42,093 nucleotides of DNA, taken from NCBI GenBank assembly GCA_025363585.1, contig JANYDN010000119.1, positions 1-42,093 on the forward strand, written 5' to 3'. Below the pieces are notes generated by a model. It saw only the letters and a list, made by a program, of their open reading frames with translations, was not told where the DNA came from and made no database searches. Numbering within the stretch: position 1 is the stretch's first letter; each line of letters begins with the position of its first letter. The translations under genes and the position numbers were made by a program. Positions 33,681 to 41,818 of this stretch are shown piece after piece. The stretch is from Verrucomicrobiota bacterium. Lineage in GTDB: Bacteria; Verrucomicrobiota; Verrucomicrobiia; Limisphaerales; UBA9464.

Positions 33681-35093
33681 ATGAACCGACCCACGATTTT
33701 CGCCCTGTTGATCGCCGCCACGCTTGCGGCCGCTCCCGCGTCGGCGTCCGCCGCCGACCCGATTGCCACGTCCAATGCGGCGGCGCCCGCCTGGCCGGCT
33801 GGCACGCTCACGATCCAACAGTCCCTCGACATCGCGCTCGCCTCGAATCCCGCCATCCGCAAGGGCGTGCAGGATCTCGCCGAATCCCAGGGCATCGCGC
33901 TCCAGCAAAAGTCCGCGATCCTGCCGAAGCTGCGCTCCACGGGCGCCTACACGCAGGTCGACACGGCGAAGATCGAGACCGTCACGATTTCTCCCGGCGG
34001 TCCCGCCGTTTCGTTCGCGAACCCCCAGGCATGGAACGCGAACATCTTCGTCATCCAGCCGTTCTTTGCCGGCGGCAAATTGCTTTCGTCGGCCCGCTCC
34101 TCGCGCCTCACGCGCGACGCCGCGTTGGCGAATTACCAGGCCTTGGTATCCGACACCCTTCTGTCGGTCCGCATCGCGTACCAGGACATCCTCCTCGCCG
34201 CCGAGCAGATCACCGTGCAGGAGGCATCGGTCCACCTGCTCGAGCAGGAACTCGGGGATACCCGCCGTCGATTCGATGCCGGGACCGTCCCGCGGTTCAA
34301 CGTGCTCCGCGCCGAGGTCGAGCTCGCCAACGCGAAGCCGCGCCTATTCCGCGCGCGCAACGCCCTGCGCATCTCCAAGAACAATCTGGCCGTTCTCCTG
34401 GGCTTCAATATTCCCAAGGGCACCGATCAGGACATCCCGTTGTCCACCGCCGACAAAATGACGGTCGAGCCGCTCGATCTCCCGCTGGCCGACGCCATCA
34501 ACCGCGGCCTTGGGCAACGTCCCGAACTCGCCGCGTTGCGCACCGCGTCGCGCCTTCGCGAGGAGGAAGTCCGCCAGGCCAAGGCCGATTACTACCCGGC
34601 CGTCTCCGGCACCGCCGGCTACGGTTGGCAGAACCGCACGTTCACGCGCGACCTCACGCGGGAACTCGACGGATGGAACGTCGGGGTCCAGTTGAGCTGG
34701 GACATCTGGGACGCCGGCCTCACCAAGGGACGCGTCGCCGCCGCCAAGGCCCGCGGGGAACGCTCGCGCATCGACGTCGACGACACCTCGCGCCGGATCG
34801 AACTCGAGGTCCGCACGGCCTACTCCACGTTTGCCGAGGCCAAGGAAGTCCTAGAATCGCAGTCGCGTGTCATCGAGCAGGCCGACGAGGCGCTGCGCCT
34901 GGCGAACGCCCGGTCCGAGGCCGGCACCGGGACGCAGCTCGACGTGTTGTCGGCGCAGACGGCGCTGACCGAGGCGCGCACCACCTACAGCGTGGCGTTG
35001 CACGACCACAACGTCGCCCGGGCGCGGCTGGAACGCGCGGTCGGCGACGGCGTCCGACTCCTGCCGCTCGGTTCGAATCCCGCCCCGAAATAA
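33681..35093 (+). CDS. TolC-family outer-membrane efflux protein
   Basis: A 470-aa TolC-type protein with a signal peptide (about 1-25, ending ASASA). Two repeated outer-membrane-efflux domains are visible: NPAIRKGVQDLAESQG in the first and RPELAALRTASRLREEEV with TAGYGWQ and DAGLTKGRV in the second. The length suits the family. The start at 33681 is fixed by the signal peptide; the longer open frame from 33603 overlaps the adaptor gene. It completes the three-part pump with the permease/ATPase and the adaptor. Confidence 0.9.
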   Translation: MNRPTIFALLIAATLAAAPASASAADPIATSNAAAPAWPAGTLTIQQSLDIALASNPAIRKGVQDLAESQGIALQQKSAILPKLRSTGAYTQVDTAKIETVTISPGGPAVSFANPQAWNANIFVIQPFFAGGKLLSSARSSRLTRDAALANYQALVSDTLLSVRIAYQDILLAAEQITVQEASVHLLEQELGDTRRRFDAGTVPRFNVLRAEVELANAKPRLFRARNALRISKNNLAVLLGFNIPKGTDQDIPLSTADKMTVEPLDLPLADAINRGLGQRPELAALRTASRLREEEVRQAKADYYPAVSGTAGYGWQNRTFTRDLTRELDGWNVGVQLSWDIWDAGLTKGRVAAAKARGERSRIDVDDTSRRIELEVRTAYSTFAEAKEVLESQSRVIEQADEALRLANARSEAGTGTQLDVLSAQTALTEARTTYSVALHDHNVARARLERAVGDGVRLLPLGSNPAPK

Positions 35094-35151
35094 ACGAGCG
35101 CCCACCAACCGGGTTGCATTGGGCGGCGAACCCACGGAATCTCACCCGCGA

Positions 35152-36444
35152 ATGCGCAAGGCTTCACTCGGCGTCATCTTCCTGACGGTCTTCATCGACC
35201 TCGTCGGGTTCGGTCTCGTCCTCCCATTGCTGCCGAACTACAGCAAAAGTTTCGGCGCGACCGGCTTCCAGGTCGGTCTCCTGATGGCGTCGTACTCGCT
35301 GATGCAGTTCCTGTTCGCGCCGGCGTGGGGCGCGTGGTCGGACCGCGTGGGACGGCGCCCGGTCCTGCTGATCAGCACCGCGGGCGCGGCGGTTTCGTAC
35401 GCGATCTTCGCCTACGGCTCGACGCTCACGGGCGGCCTCGCGCTGGGAATGATCCTCGCCTCGCGCGTGTTCGCCGGCATCTGCGGCGCGAACATCACGG
35501 TCGCCCAGGCCTACATCGCCGACATCACGCCGCCCGAGGATCGTTCGAAAAAGATGGGCCTGATCGGGATGGCCTTCGGCCTCGGGTTCATCGTGGGTCC
35601 CGCGCTCGCGATTGGTTCCCAGATCTCGGTCGAGAAATTCGGCGGGTCGGCGCGGGCCATTGCCTCCGCGCCCGGCTGCATCGCCGCGTTCCTGTGCGCC
35701 GCCAACTTCCTGTTCGCGTACCAACGCCTTCCCGAAAGCTGGAAGCCGGGTGCCACGCCCGCCGGCAAACGCACGCGCGGTTCCCAGATCGCCGCCACGC
35801 TTTCCCGTCCGGTCGTGGGATTCCTCGTCGTCACGTTCTTCCTCTCGACGTTTGGATTCACTTGTTTCGAAAGCACGCTCGGCCTCCTGATCCAGAAAAA
35901 CTTCGGGTTGGCCGACCACGATTCCGCCCGCACCAACGCGGTGTTGTTCTGCTATGCCGGGCTCATCGGCGCGTTCGTGCAGGCCGGGCCGATCGGCAAG
36001 CTCGTGAAGAAGATCGGCGAACCGCACCTCATCGCCTGGAGCCTCCTCATCTTCGGCGTGTCCATGATCCCGCTGCCGTTCATCCACGGGAACATCGCGC
36101 TGAGCTGGGGCATTTTCACCCACGGCACCGGCGTTCCGTGGATCGCGCTGCTCGCGACCGTCGCGGGACTTTCCATCGGATCCGGCCTCACCCGACCGCC
36201 GCTTTTCGGATTGCTCTCGCGGATTACCCCGGCGGACGAACAAGGCTCGACCCTGGGCGTCGCCCAGAGTGCCGGCAGCCTGGCGCGCGTCTTCGGTCCG
36301 CCGTTCGCGGGCTTTCTCTTCGACCGGCACGTCGCGTGGCCCTTCGTGATCTGCGGTGCCATTGCCGTCGTCACCGGATTCGTCGCGTGGGCCCGCCTTG
36401 CCGGAGTGCCTGCCCATCCCGCGCCGCAGCCGGGCACGGCTTGA
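35152..36444 (+). CDS. MFS transporter
   Basis: A 430-aa major facilitator superfamily protein with 12 expected helices. Motif A is visible as GAWSDRVGRRPVLL from about residue 60, and the N-terminal half has the ITVAQAYIADITP segment typical of drug-proton antiporters such as TetA or bicyclomycin-resistance proteins. It likely exports a drug or small molecule, but the substrate is unknown. It lies 58 bp after the TolC gene on the same strand; whether it is under the same TetR control is uncertain. The start at 35152 (MRKASLGV) is the first ATG with a proper N-terminus; a TTG further upstream would extend it without a family match. Confidence 0.9.
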   Translation: MRKASLGVIFLTVFIDLVGFGLVLPLLPNYSKSFGATGFQVGLLMASYSLMQFLFAPAWGAWSDRVGRRPVLLISTAGAAVSYAIFAYGSTLTGGLALGMILASRVFAGICGANITVAQAYIADITPPEDRSKKMGLIGMAFGLGFIVGPALAIGSQISVEKFGGSARAIASAPGCIAAFLCAANFLFAYQRLPESWKPGATPAGKRTRGSQIAATLSRPVVGFLVVTFFLSTFGFTCFESTLGLLIQKNFGLADHDSARTNAVLFCYAGLIGAFVQAGPIGKLVKKIGEPHLIAWSLLIFGVSMIPLPFIHGNIALSWGIFTHGTGVPWIALLATVAGLSIGSGLTRPPLFGLLSRITPADEQGSTLGVAQSAGSLARVFGPPFAGFLFDRHVAWPFVICGAIAVVTGFVAWARLAGVPAHPAPQPGTA

Positions 36445-36465
36445 GCCGGGAATTCCGCAGCCTGG

Positions 36466-36532
36466 GTGGGTGACGGCGGCCCTGCTGTCACCGGGGCGAG
36501 CATTGGAATGACGGCGGGCCGCCGTCACCCAC
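36466..36532. repeat. Double-hairpin repeat, copy E
   Basis: Outer arms GTGGGTGACGGCGG (36466-36479) and CCGCCGTCACCCAC (36519-36532) are a perfect 14-bp inverted repeat. Inside, each side also forms a GTGACGGC/GCCGTCAC-type hairpin, as in copy D at 15389-15472. It follows the MFS gene and may serve as a terminator. Confidence 0.75.
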
Positions 36533-36625
36533 GGTTTACGTTACGTGCATCCCATGGGGCGGGAATGATACGGCGGGTTCCCAGAGTCTTCCCAATCGAC
36601 GGCAAGCATCCTAACCTTCGACCCG

Positions 36626-37648
36626 ATGCTCGACCTGACTGACACCCGGCCCGCCGGCACCGCCATCGATCGGTTTCCCGTCCGTCCCGTCACGCCCTCC
36701 GCCCACGTTGACTCCCTTGCCCGCGAGATCGTCGCCCTCAAGAAACGCCTCAACGCCGTCGTCCTCGCGCACAACTACCAGATTCCCGAGATCCAGGACG
36801 TCGCGGATTTCGTCGGCGATTCGCTGGGCCTTTCGCAACAGGCCGCCCAGACACCGGCGGAGGTCATCGTCTTCTGCGGCGTCCATTTCATGGCGGAGAC
36901 GGCGAAGATCCTGAACCCGCGCAAGGTCGTCCTTCTCCCCGACCGTGATGCCGGTTGCTCGCTCGAGGAAAGCTGCCCGGCCGAAAAACTCCGCGCGCTC
37001 CAGGCGACGAACCCGAATTTCCACACGATCGCGTACATCAATTGCTCCGCGGACGTGAAAGCGGCGAGCGATGTGATCTGCACCAGTGGCAACGCGGTCA
37101 AGATCGTCAACCACGCGCCGAAGGACCGCGACCTGCTCTTCGTTCCCGACGAGAACCTGGGTTCGTGGGTGATGGAACAAACGCACCGCCCGATGACGCT
37201 CTGGAAGGGCAACTGCTACGTGCACGTCGAGTGGACCCACGCCGCGATCACGGGGATCCGCCGCGAATTTCCGGACGCGCCGATCGTGGCGCATCCCGAG
37301 TGCACGCGGGCGGTGCGCATGCTGGCGGACGTGGTGTGCTCCACGGAGAAGATGGTGACGTGGTGCAAGGCGAGCACGGCCAGGGCGATCATCATCGCGA
37401 CGGAGGCCGGGATGCTCCATCGGTTGAAACGCGAGTGTCCGGACAAGGAATTCATTCCCGCTCCGACCGAGAATTGCCGCTGCAACGAATGCCGGTTCAT
37501 GAAGATGAACACGCTCGAGAAACTCCACGCGTGCATGGAAACGCTGGGCCCACGCGTGGAATTGTCGCCCGACGTGATCGAACGCGCGCGCCGCCCGATC
37601 GAACGCATGCTCGAGATCAGTGCCCTGCCGCTCGAGAACGCGGGTTGA
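36626..37648 (+). CDS. nadA: Quinolinate synthase
   Basis: A 340-aa quinolinate synthase, which condenses iminoaspartate with dihydroxyacetone phosphate in NAD biosynthesis and carries a 4Fe-4S cluster. Seen: AVVLAHNYQIPEIQD and the three cluster Cys: FCGVHFMAETAKIL, VAHPECTRAVRML, and the C-terminal ENCRCNECRFMKMN. Length and motif order match NadA. No nadB or nadC is in the window. It follows copy E of the double-hairpin repeat and is about 180 bp after the MFS gene. A 7-bp hairpin possibility exists after it but is weak. Confidence 0.96.
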   Translation: MLDLTDTRPAGTAIDRFPVRPVTPSAHVDSLAREIVALKKRLNAVVLAHNYQIPEIQDVADFVGDSLGLSQQAAQTPAEVIVFCGVHFMAETAKILNPRKVVLLPDRDAGCSLEESCPAEKLRALQATNPNFHTIAYINCSADVKAASDVICTSGNAVKIVNHAPKDRDLLFVPDENLGSWVMEQTHRPMTLWKGNCYVHVEWTHAAITGIRREFPDAPIVAHPECTRAVRMLADVVCSTEKMVTWCKASTARAIIIATEAGMLHRLKRECPDKEFIPAPTENCRCNECRFMKMNTLEKLHACMETLGPRVELSPDVIERARRPIERMLEISALPLENAG

Positions 37649-37703
37649 ACCCGGGGCCACGTTCCATTTTCCCCGCTTCCCTCCGGGCCCCGCGGAGGCT
37701 TTG

Positions 37704-38432
37704 ATGACTATCGGCATGGAAACTCAGGGGACCGACGGCGAATTCAAGGTTTGGGCGGTGGACGACGTGGTCTACGGCCCGGTGGACCTGCCCACGCTCG
37801 TGGGTTGGGTCGGCGACGAACGGGTGGTGGTGGACACGTGGATTTTCGACATCGCCTCGGGGGCGTGGAGCAAGGCCGTCCATCTCGAGGCGTTGAAGAT
37901 GTTCTTCGGCCAAGGCACGACGACCGCCGCCACGGGTGCCCCCGCCGCGGCCGATCCGCTGATCCCCGGCATCAAGCCCGGCACGCTCCGCCGCGTGAAG
38001 ATCTTCGCGGGAATGTCCGACCAGCAACTCGGCCGTTTCGTGCAGTTGATGCAGGTCGAGAAGGCGCCCTCGTTCAAGGAAGTCTGCCACCAGGGCAGCC
38101 CGGGCGACGCGATGTATTGCGTGCTGGACGGCGAGGTGCGCGCGCGGATTTTGGTCGGGGGGCGCGAGACGACGCTCGCGACCTTCCAGGCGGGCGACAT
38201 TTTCGGCGAGATCTGCCTGTTCGACGACGGCCCGCGTTCGGCCGACGTGATCGCAAACGTCGACAGCACGTTGTTGCGCATCCCTTCGGACAAATTCGAC
38301 AAGATGTGCCAGGACCAACCGGACCTTGCGACGCCGTTGCTTCTCGCGTTGGGCCGGACGCTGACGGCACGGATCCGGAACGACAACAAGCGCCTCGGGG
38401 AATTGATCACGCTGTCGCGCGCCGGACGCTGA
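37704..38432 (+). CDS. GYF-like/cyclic-nucleotide-binding fusion
   Basis: A 242-aa protein without a signal peptide. Residues about 14-62 resemble the GYF_2 pattern (VVYGPVDLPTLVGWV, ending in GAWSKAVHLEALKMFF). A cNMP-binding (CAP_ED) domain follows (about 92-215): VKIFAGMSDQQLGRFV, GSPGDAMYCVLDGEVRARI, FQAGDIFGEICLFDD, and ADVIANVDSTLLRI. No DNA-binding helix-turn-helix follows, so it is not a Crp-type regulator but perhaps a signalling or regulatory subunit. A good site GGAGG (37693-37697) precedes the ATG at 37704. It starts 55 bp after nadA and ends 24 bp before the convergent CoaB gene. Confidence 0.82.
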   Translation: MTIGMETQGTDGEFKVWAVDDVVYGPVDLPTLVGWVGDERVVVDTWIFDIASGAWSKAVHLEALKMFFGQGTTTAATGAPAAADPLIPGIKPGTLRRVKIFAGMSDQQLGRFVQLMQVEKAPSFKEVCHQGSPGDAMYCVLDGEVRARILVGGRETTLATFQAGDIFGEICLFDDGPRSADVIANVDSTLLRIPSDKFDKMCQDQPDLATPLLLALGRTLTARIRNDNKRLGELITLSRAGR

Positions 38433-38456
38433 CCGCGGGAAAACGCCGGCGGGGAT

Positions 38457-39113
38457 TCAGCGCCGCGACAGGAAGTCGGCGATGCGCGCGAGCAATGCCT
38501 TGGTGTCGCGCAGGGGCTCGACCGATTGGTCCGGCCGCAGGAAACCGAAACCGCTGCCCCACGCCGGACCGTTCACGACCACGGCGTCGCTCCGCGCCCG
38601 GGTCAGTTGCGCGTCCGCCCGTTGCAGGACGTCGCCCGGACCGCCCTCGACCTCGAATTTCCATCCGATGATCCGCGCGTTGGGAAACCATTCGCGGAGG
38701 CCCATCAACAGCTTGGGCGTGGGCTTGAGTTCGACCATCAGCCGTCCGTCCTGCGTGGTGTATTTGCCGCCGACGATCGGTCGCAACGCGCCGGTCCCGG
38801 GATCGCACGAGTACACCATTCCCGGCCTGAAATCGCTCACGGCCGCCGCATGGAGCAAGGCGATCGGTTCGTCGGTCGCGAGCTCGAGGAAGCGGGCCGC
38901 GAGATCGTCCGTCGAGGTGAACGGCCGGACCTTGACGTTGGGCGGCGGCAACGGGGCCGAGGCGAGCTCTCCCCGCAGCAACAGCACTTCGTGGCCGCGC
39001 GCGGCGAGTTCGGCCGCCAGCTCCGTCCCGAGGGCTCCCGTCGAGAAATTGGTGATGCGCCGAACCAGATCGAGTGGTTCGTACGTGGGCCCGGCGGTGA
39101 CCAGACAACGCAT
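38457..39113 (-). CDS. coaB: CoaB-type phosphopantothenate-cysteine ligase domain protein
   Basis: A 218-aa protein matching the CoaB half of the Dfp (CoaBC) enzyme: CLVTAGPTYEPLDLVRRITN, then STGALGTELAAELAARG, and further family segments. CoaB joins 4'-phosphopantothenate and cysteine in coenzyme A synthesis. The CoaC flavoprotein half is not present, so the gene is stand-alone; CoaC may lie elsewhere. It begins at 39113 after a 160-bp gap from the flippase-like gene and is convergent with the cNMP-binding fusion gene. Confidence 0.85.
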   Translation of the reverse strand: MRCLVTAGPTYEPLDLVRRITNFSTGALGTELAAELAARGHEVLLLRGELASAPLPPPNVKVRPFTSTDDLAARFLELATDEPIALLHAAAVSDFRPGMVYSCDPGTGALRPIVGGKYTTQDGRLMVELKPTPKLLMGLREWFPNARIIGWKFEVEGGPGDVLQRADAQLTRARSDAVVVNGPAWGSGFGFLRPDQSVEPLRDTKALLARIADFLSRR

Positions 39114-39273
39114 GCGGCCGCAAGGCTAGGCAGGTCCCCACGGACTTGTCAGGCCACGATTTCGTCGAATGCCGTGGACGGGAACACGGCGCTTCGGCCG
39201 GGTGGTTTCAGGGTGTCCCAGCGCCGAATAAGGTCCGCTGCGCGTCCCGCGACAACCGTGCCGGACCGTGCGC

Positions 39274-40422
39274 CTATGGCGATTCGCCCGCCTCGCGCTC
39301 GTCCAGATGGGCCAACGCATCGCGTCCCGGCAACAACAGGTACACTAGGCCGCCCACCGCGCTCCACGCGAGGTTCGCCGAGTACCCGAGAAGCGACAAT
39401 GCCAGCGCCTCGCCCGGTCGCACCGCCGGGAACGCGCCGACCGCGAGCATCGAGACGAACAGGTTTTCCCGCACCCCGAGACCGCTCGGGGTGATCGGCA
39501 ATGCCGCGACGCAGATCACCGCGGGCACCACGAACCACAACACCGCCGACGGGATCGCCAGATGCAGGCCGTTCGCCAGCGCCAGGAAAGTCCCGACGAT
39601 CGAGAGGTTGACCAACAGCGAGTACAGCGCCGTGGTACGCACGAAACCCCTCCGTCGGCCGAACAACCGGCAGGCCGCCAAAGCCCGCGCGACGGAAAGC
39701 CCCATGGGCATCCGCCGCACCCACCGGCCGAATGCCGATCCTTCCGACAACAGGTCCGAGTAAAACCCGATCCCGACCAACAGGGCCGCCGCGACCGCCA
39801 TCACCCCGACCATCAGCGCCATGGCTTGGTACCGGCGGTAGCGCAGGAACAGCGGGTCGGGAACCGTGGCGCCCCATGCCAAGGGTATCATCACCGCCGC
39901 GAACACGAGGAGTGCCAGCGTCCCGAGCAGCCGGTCCACGACGACGGTGACCGCGGCCTCGGCGCGTTTGTGGTGCGTGAGGCGCGCGACATACCAGGCC
40001 TTCACGACGTCGCCACCGGTGGAGCCCAGGAGGAACGCGTTGAAAAAATGCGCGACGAAGGAGATCCGGACGACCTCGCGCAGCGGGAGGTCGAGTCCCT
40101 GGACCCGCAGCGCGAGCCGCCACCGCAGCCCGCCGACGAGGATCGGCAACCCGCAAAGACCGAGCGCCAGGACGAGATTGGCGCCGTCGAGATGCCGCGC
40201 CGTCTGCCACAGTTCGACGGGTCCCAGCGTCCAGGCCATGCGTCGTTGTTCCCAACTCGACAGCGCCTTCCAATCGCCGCCGGTGGACGCAAGGCGGAGC
40301 TGTGCCTCGTTGCAAAAGATGATGTGGAAAATCGCCACCATCAGGAGCGAGGCGATCCCGAAGCGGATCCAGCGCCCCCAACGTCCCCCCGCAACGTGCT
40401 GCGTCCCGCCCCCTCGGTTCAC
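39274..40422 (-). CDS. Flippase-like membrane protein (LPG_synthase_TM)
   Basis: A 382-aa membrane protein with about 8 to 9 hydrophobic segments. The family pattern is visible: FFNAFLLGSTGGDVVKAWYV, then EAAVTVVVDRLLGTLALL and PITPSGLGVRENLFVSML. The family is the transmembrane part of lysylphosphatidylglycerol synthases and related putative lipid flippases. It begins with GTG at 40422, overlapping the TGA stop of the upstream TIM-barrel gene (GTGA), so it is translationally coupled. A longer open frame in the same phase runs further upstream but is a shadow of that gene. Lipid substrate unknown. Confidence 0.85.
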   Translation of the reverse strand: MNRGGGTQHVAGGRWGRWIRFGIASLLMVAIFHIIFCNEAQLRLASTGGDWKALSSWEQRRMAWTLGPVELWQTARHLDGANLVLALGLCGLPILVGGLRWRLALRVQGLDLPLREVVRISFVAHFFNAFLLGSTGGDVVKAWYVARLTHHKRAEAAVTVVVDRLLGTLALLVFAAVMIPLAWGATVPDPLFLRYRRYQAMALMVGVMAVAAALLVGIGFYSDLLSEGSAFGRWVRRMPMGLSVARALAACRLFGRRRGFVRTTALYSLLVNLSIVGTFLALANGLHLAIPSAVLWFVVPAVICVAALPITPSGLGVRENLFVSMLAVGAFPAVRPGEALALSLLGYSANLAWSAVGGLVYLLLPGRDALAHLDEREAGESP

Positions 40423-41351
40423 CCGGGCCCCCAGACGTCCCGGATGAATTCGTACCCGGTCCGCACGTCGTCCGCGGGCACGCCGGGATTGAGTTCCAGC
40501 ACCTTCCGGTGCGTGGGCTTCACGAACGGCGCGAGCGCCGCGAAATCGATCATCCCGCTGCCGGGCGGGCAATGATCCATCGCCGGCGGTTTGACGTCGT
40601 GGACGTGGAAGCCGGCCAGGCGCTCCGAAAGCGTCTCGACGTGCATGGAGTGCTGCACGATGAGCCCGAGGTTCTCCTTGATCTGCGCGTGGCCGGTGTC
40701 GTGCCAATACCGGACGTTTTCCGGAAGTTCCTCGAGGAAGAAACCGATCTCGTCGTCGAAGGGGATTTCCTCCACCGCCTCGCGGTTCTCGATGCCCAGA
40801 AGGATTCCCTTCTCTCCCGCGACCTCGGCGACCTGGCGTATGATGTCGGCGGCATGCTCGATGGCGCGGCCCCTCGATTTCTCGCGGCGCTCCATCATTT
40901 CGGCGAGGAGTTTCGCGTATTTCGGCGAGTCCTTCTCTCCCGCCTCGAGCAGGGCCTCGAGCTTCTCGGTGTAGTCGATCGTGCCCCAGAACCCGCGCAA
41001 CTCGACGGCCCCGGTGTGCAGCACGATCAACCCGGCGCCGACGCGTTCGGCCATCTCGATGGTTTTCAGCGTGTGCTTGCGCGCGTTCTCGCGCTCGCGG
41101 GCATCGTCCGCGCTGAACTTGAACACGTTCGGCGCGGCGTGGTTGATGCCCATCGGGAGCGGGCAGAAATTGTGGAGGGACGAGATCTTGATCTCGCCGG
41201 CGCCCACGGCCTCGAGGATGCCGGGGACGAGGCTCATGCGGATCCCGTGGCTGAGTTCGGCGTATTCGAAACCCAGGTCGCGGATCTCGCGGAGCATTTC
41301 GCGCCCCTCCGTGTGACGTGCGGAATTCCAGCAGGTGGACAACGAGTACAT
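40419..41351 (-). CDS. Sugar phosphate isomerase/epimerase-like TIM-barrel protein
   Basis: A 310-aa xylose-isomerase-like TIM-barrel protein (AP endonuclease 2 superfamily). The sequence has SLHNFCPLPMGI, IVLHTGAVELRG, LLGIENREAVEEIPF, YWHDTGHAQI and GFHVHDVKPPAMDH, with His, Glu and Asp residues in the expected metal-ligand positions. Such proteins are metal-dependent isomerases, epimerases or endonucleases; the exact activity is not clear. The start at 41351 (MYSLSTCWN) matches a typical barrel start; the frame is open up to 41396. It overlaps the flippase-like gene by four bases. Confidence 0.85.
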   Translation of the reverse strand: MYSLSTCWNSARHTEGREMLREIRDLGFEYAELSHGIRMSLVPGILEAVGAGEIKISSLHNFCPLPMGINHAAPNVFKFSADDARERENARKHTLKTIEMAERVGAGLIVLHTGAVELRGFWGTIDYTEKLEALLEAGEKDSPKYAKLLAEMMERREKSRGRAIEHAADIIRQVAEVAGEKGILLGIENREAVEEIPFDDEIGFFLEELPENVRYWHDTGHAQIKENLGLIVQHSMHVETLSERLAGFHVHDVKPPAMDHCPPGSGMIDFAALAPFVKPTHRKVLELNPGVPADDVRTGYEFIRDVWGPG

Positions 41352-41369
41352 GGTCGGAAAATGGGAAAC

Positions 41370-41402
41370 GGCCGGATGCCCCGACAAAGGATGCATCCGG
41401 CC
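41370..41402 (-). terminator. Terminator hairpin downstream of rpsU
   Basis: A perfect 10-bp stem GGCCGGATGC (41370-41379) and GCATCCGGCC (41393-41402), located about 36 bp after the rpsU stop on the minus strand and just before the TIM-barrel gene starts. It is followed on the minus strand by GTTTCCCATTTTCC, a moderately T-rich stretch, so it is a plausible terminator for rpsU. Confidence 0.7.
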
Positions 41403-41437
41403 GCGGTCGAATCAATCGCGCATCGCGCCCCGCCGGA

Positions 41438-41635
41438 CTAGACGTCGGCGTAACGGGCGGACAGCATGGCGGAGAAGCGGGCAACCTTCATCTTGCGACG
41501 ACGGCGCTCGGAAGGCTTCTCGTAATGGCGGTGTCCACGGACTTCCTTGAGGGTGCCCTCGCGGTCGACTTTTTTCTTCAGTCGGCGCAAAGCGCGGTCC
41601 ACTGGCTCGCCTTTCTTGAGTTTGACTTCGCTCAA
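41438..41635 (-). CDS. rpsU: 30S ribosomal protein S21
   Basis: A 65-aa basic protein, clearly S21: VKLKKGEPVDRALRRLKKKV, then REGTLKEVRGHRHYEKPSER, and the Arg/Lys-rich C-terminal tail. S21 is a small-subunit protein near the 3' end of 16S rRNA and helps translation initiation. The start codon at 41635 is TTG (reading SEVKLKKG), with AAGGAA about 11 bases upstream on that strand. No other ribosomal gene is adjacent. A hairpin (41659-41687) lies in its leader, and a terminator follows. Confidence 0.95.
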   Translation of the reverse strand: MSEVKLKKGEPVDRALRRLKKKVDREGTLKEVRGHRHYEKPSERRRRKMKVARFSAMLSARYADV

Positions 41636-41658
41636 ATCACTTTCACTTCCTTTCGAAA

Positions 41659-41687
41659 ACCGGTCCCGCGATCAAGCGGGCTCCGGT
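41659..41687 (-). promoter_or_regulatory. Possible rpsU leader hairpin
   Basis: ACCGG (41659-41663) pairs with CCGGT (41683-41687), and CCCGC (41665-41669) with GCGGG (41676-41680), with small bulges around a 6-nt loop. It is 24 bases upstream of the rpsU start, in the expected leader. It might be an attenuator, an autoregulation site or simply chance GC pairing. Confidence 0.3.
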
Positions 41688-41782
41688 CCTCCCGCATGCC
41701 ACGGGGCAACGGAAGCCGCGCGGTGGAAATGCCCAGCCGCAACGGGGACGCTGGAAGTACCCCATTGCGCCGATTAATCAAG

Positions 41783-41813
41783 GAACGATTTCAAAAAACC
41801 TGCGGAATCGTTC
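41783..41813 (+). promoter_or_regulatory. Inverted repeat just before the last gene
   Basis: GAACGATT (41783-41790) and AATCGTTC (41806-41813) form a perfect 8-bp inverted repeat with a 15-nt spacer. Its right end is 5 bases before the ATG at 41819. It could be an operator or a hairpin hiding the start; no more can be said. Confidence 0.3.
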
Positions 41814-41818
41814 GCTCC

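Noticed and set aside
35071-35090. GGTTCGAATCCC, like a tRNA T-loop
   Set aside because: It codes the end of the TolC-like protein (LGSNPAP), no acceptor stem or D-arm fits. The similar motif near 14293 lies within the LamG gene.
37649-37703. Hairpin after nadA as a terminator (CGGGGCC/GGCCCCG)
   Set aside because: Only 7 bp with a loop of about 27 nt and it covers the ribosome-binding site of the next gene; too weak to call.
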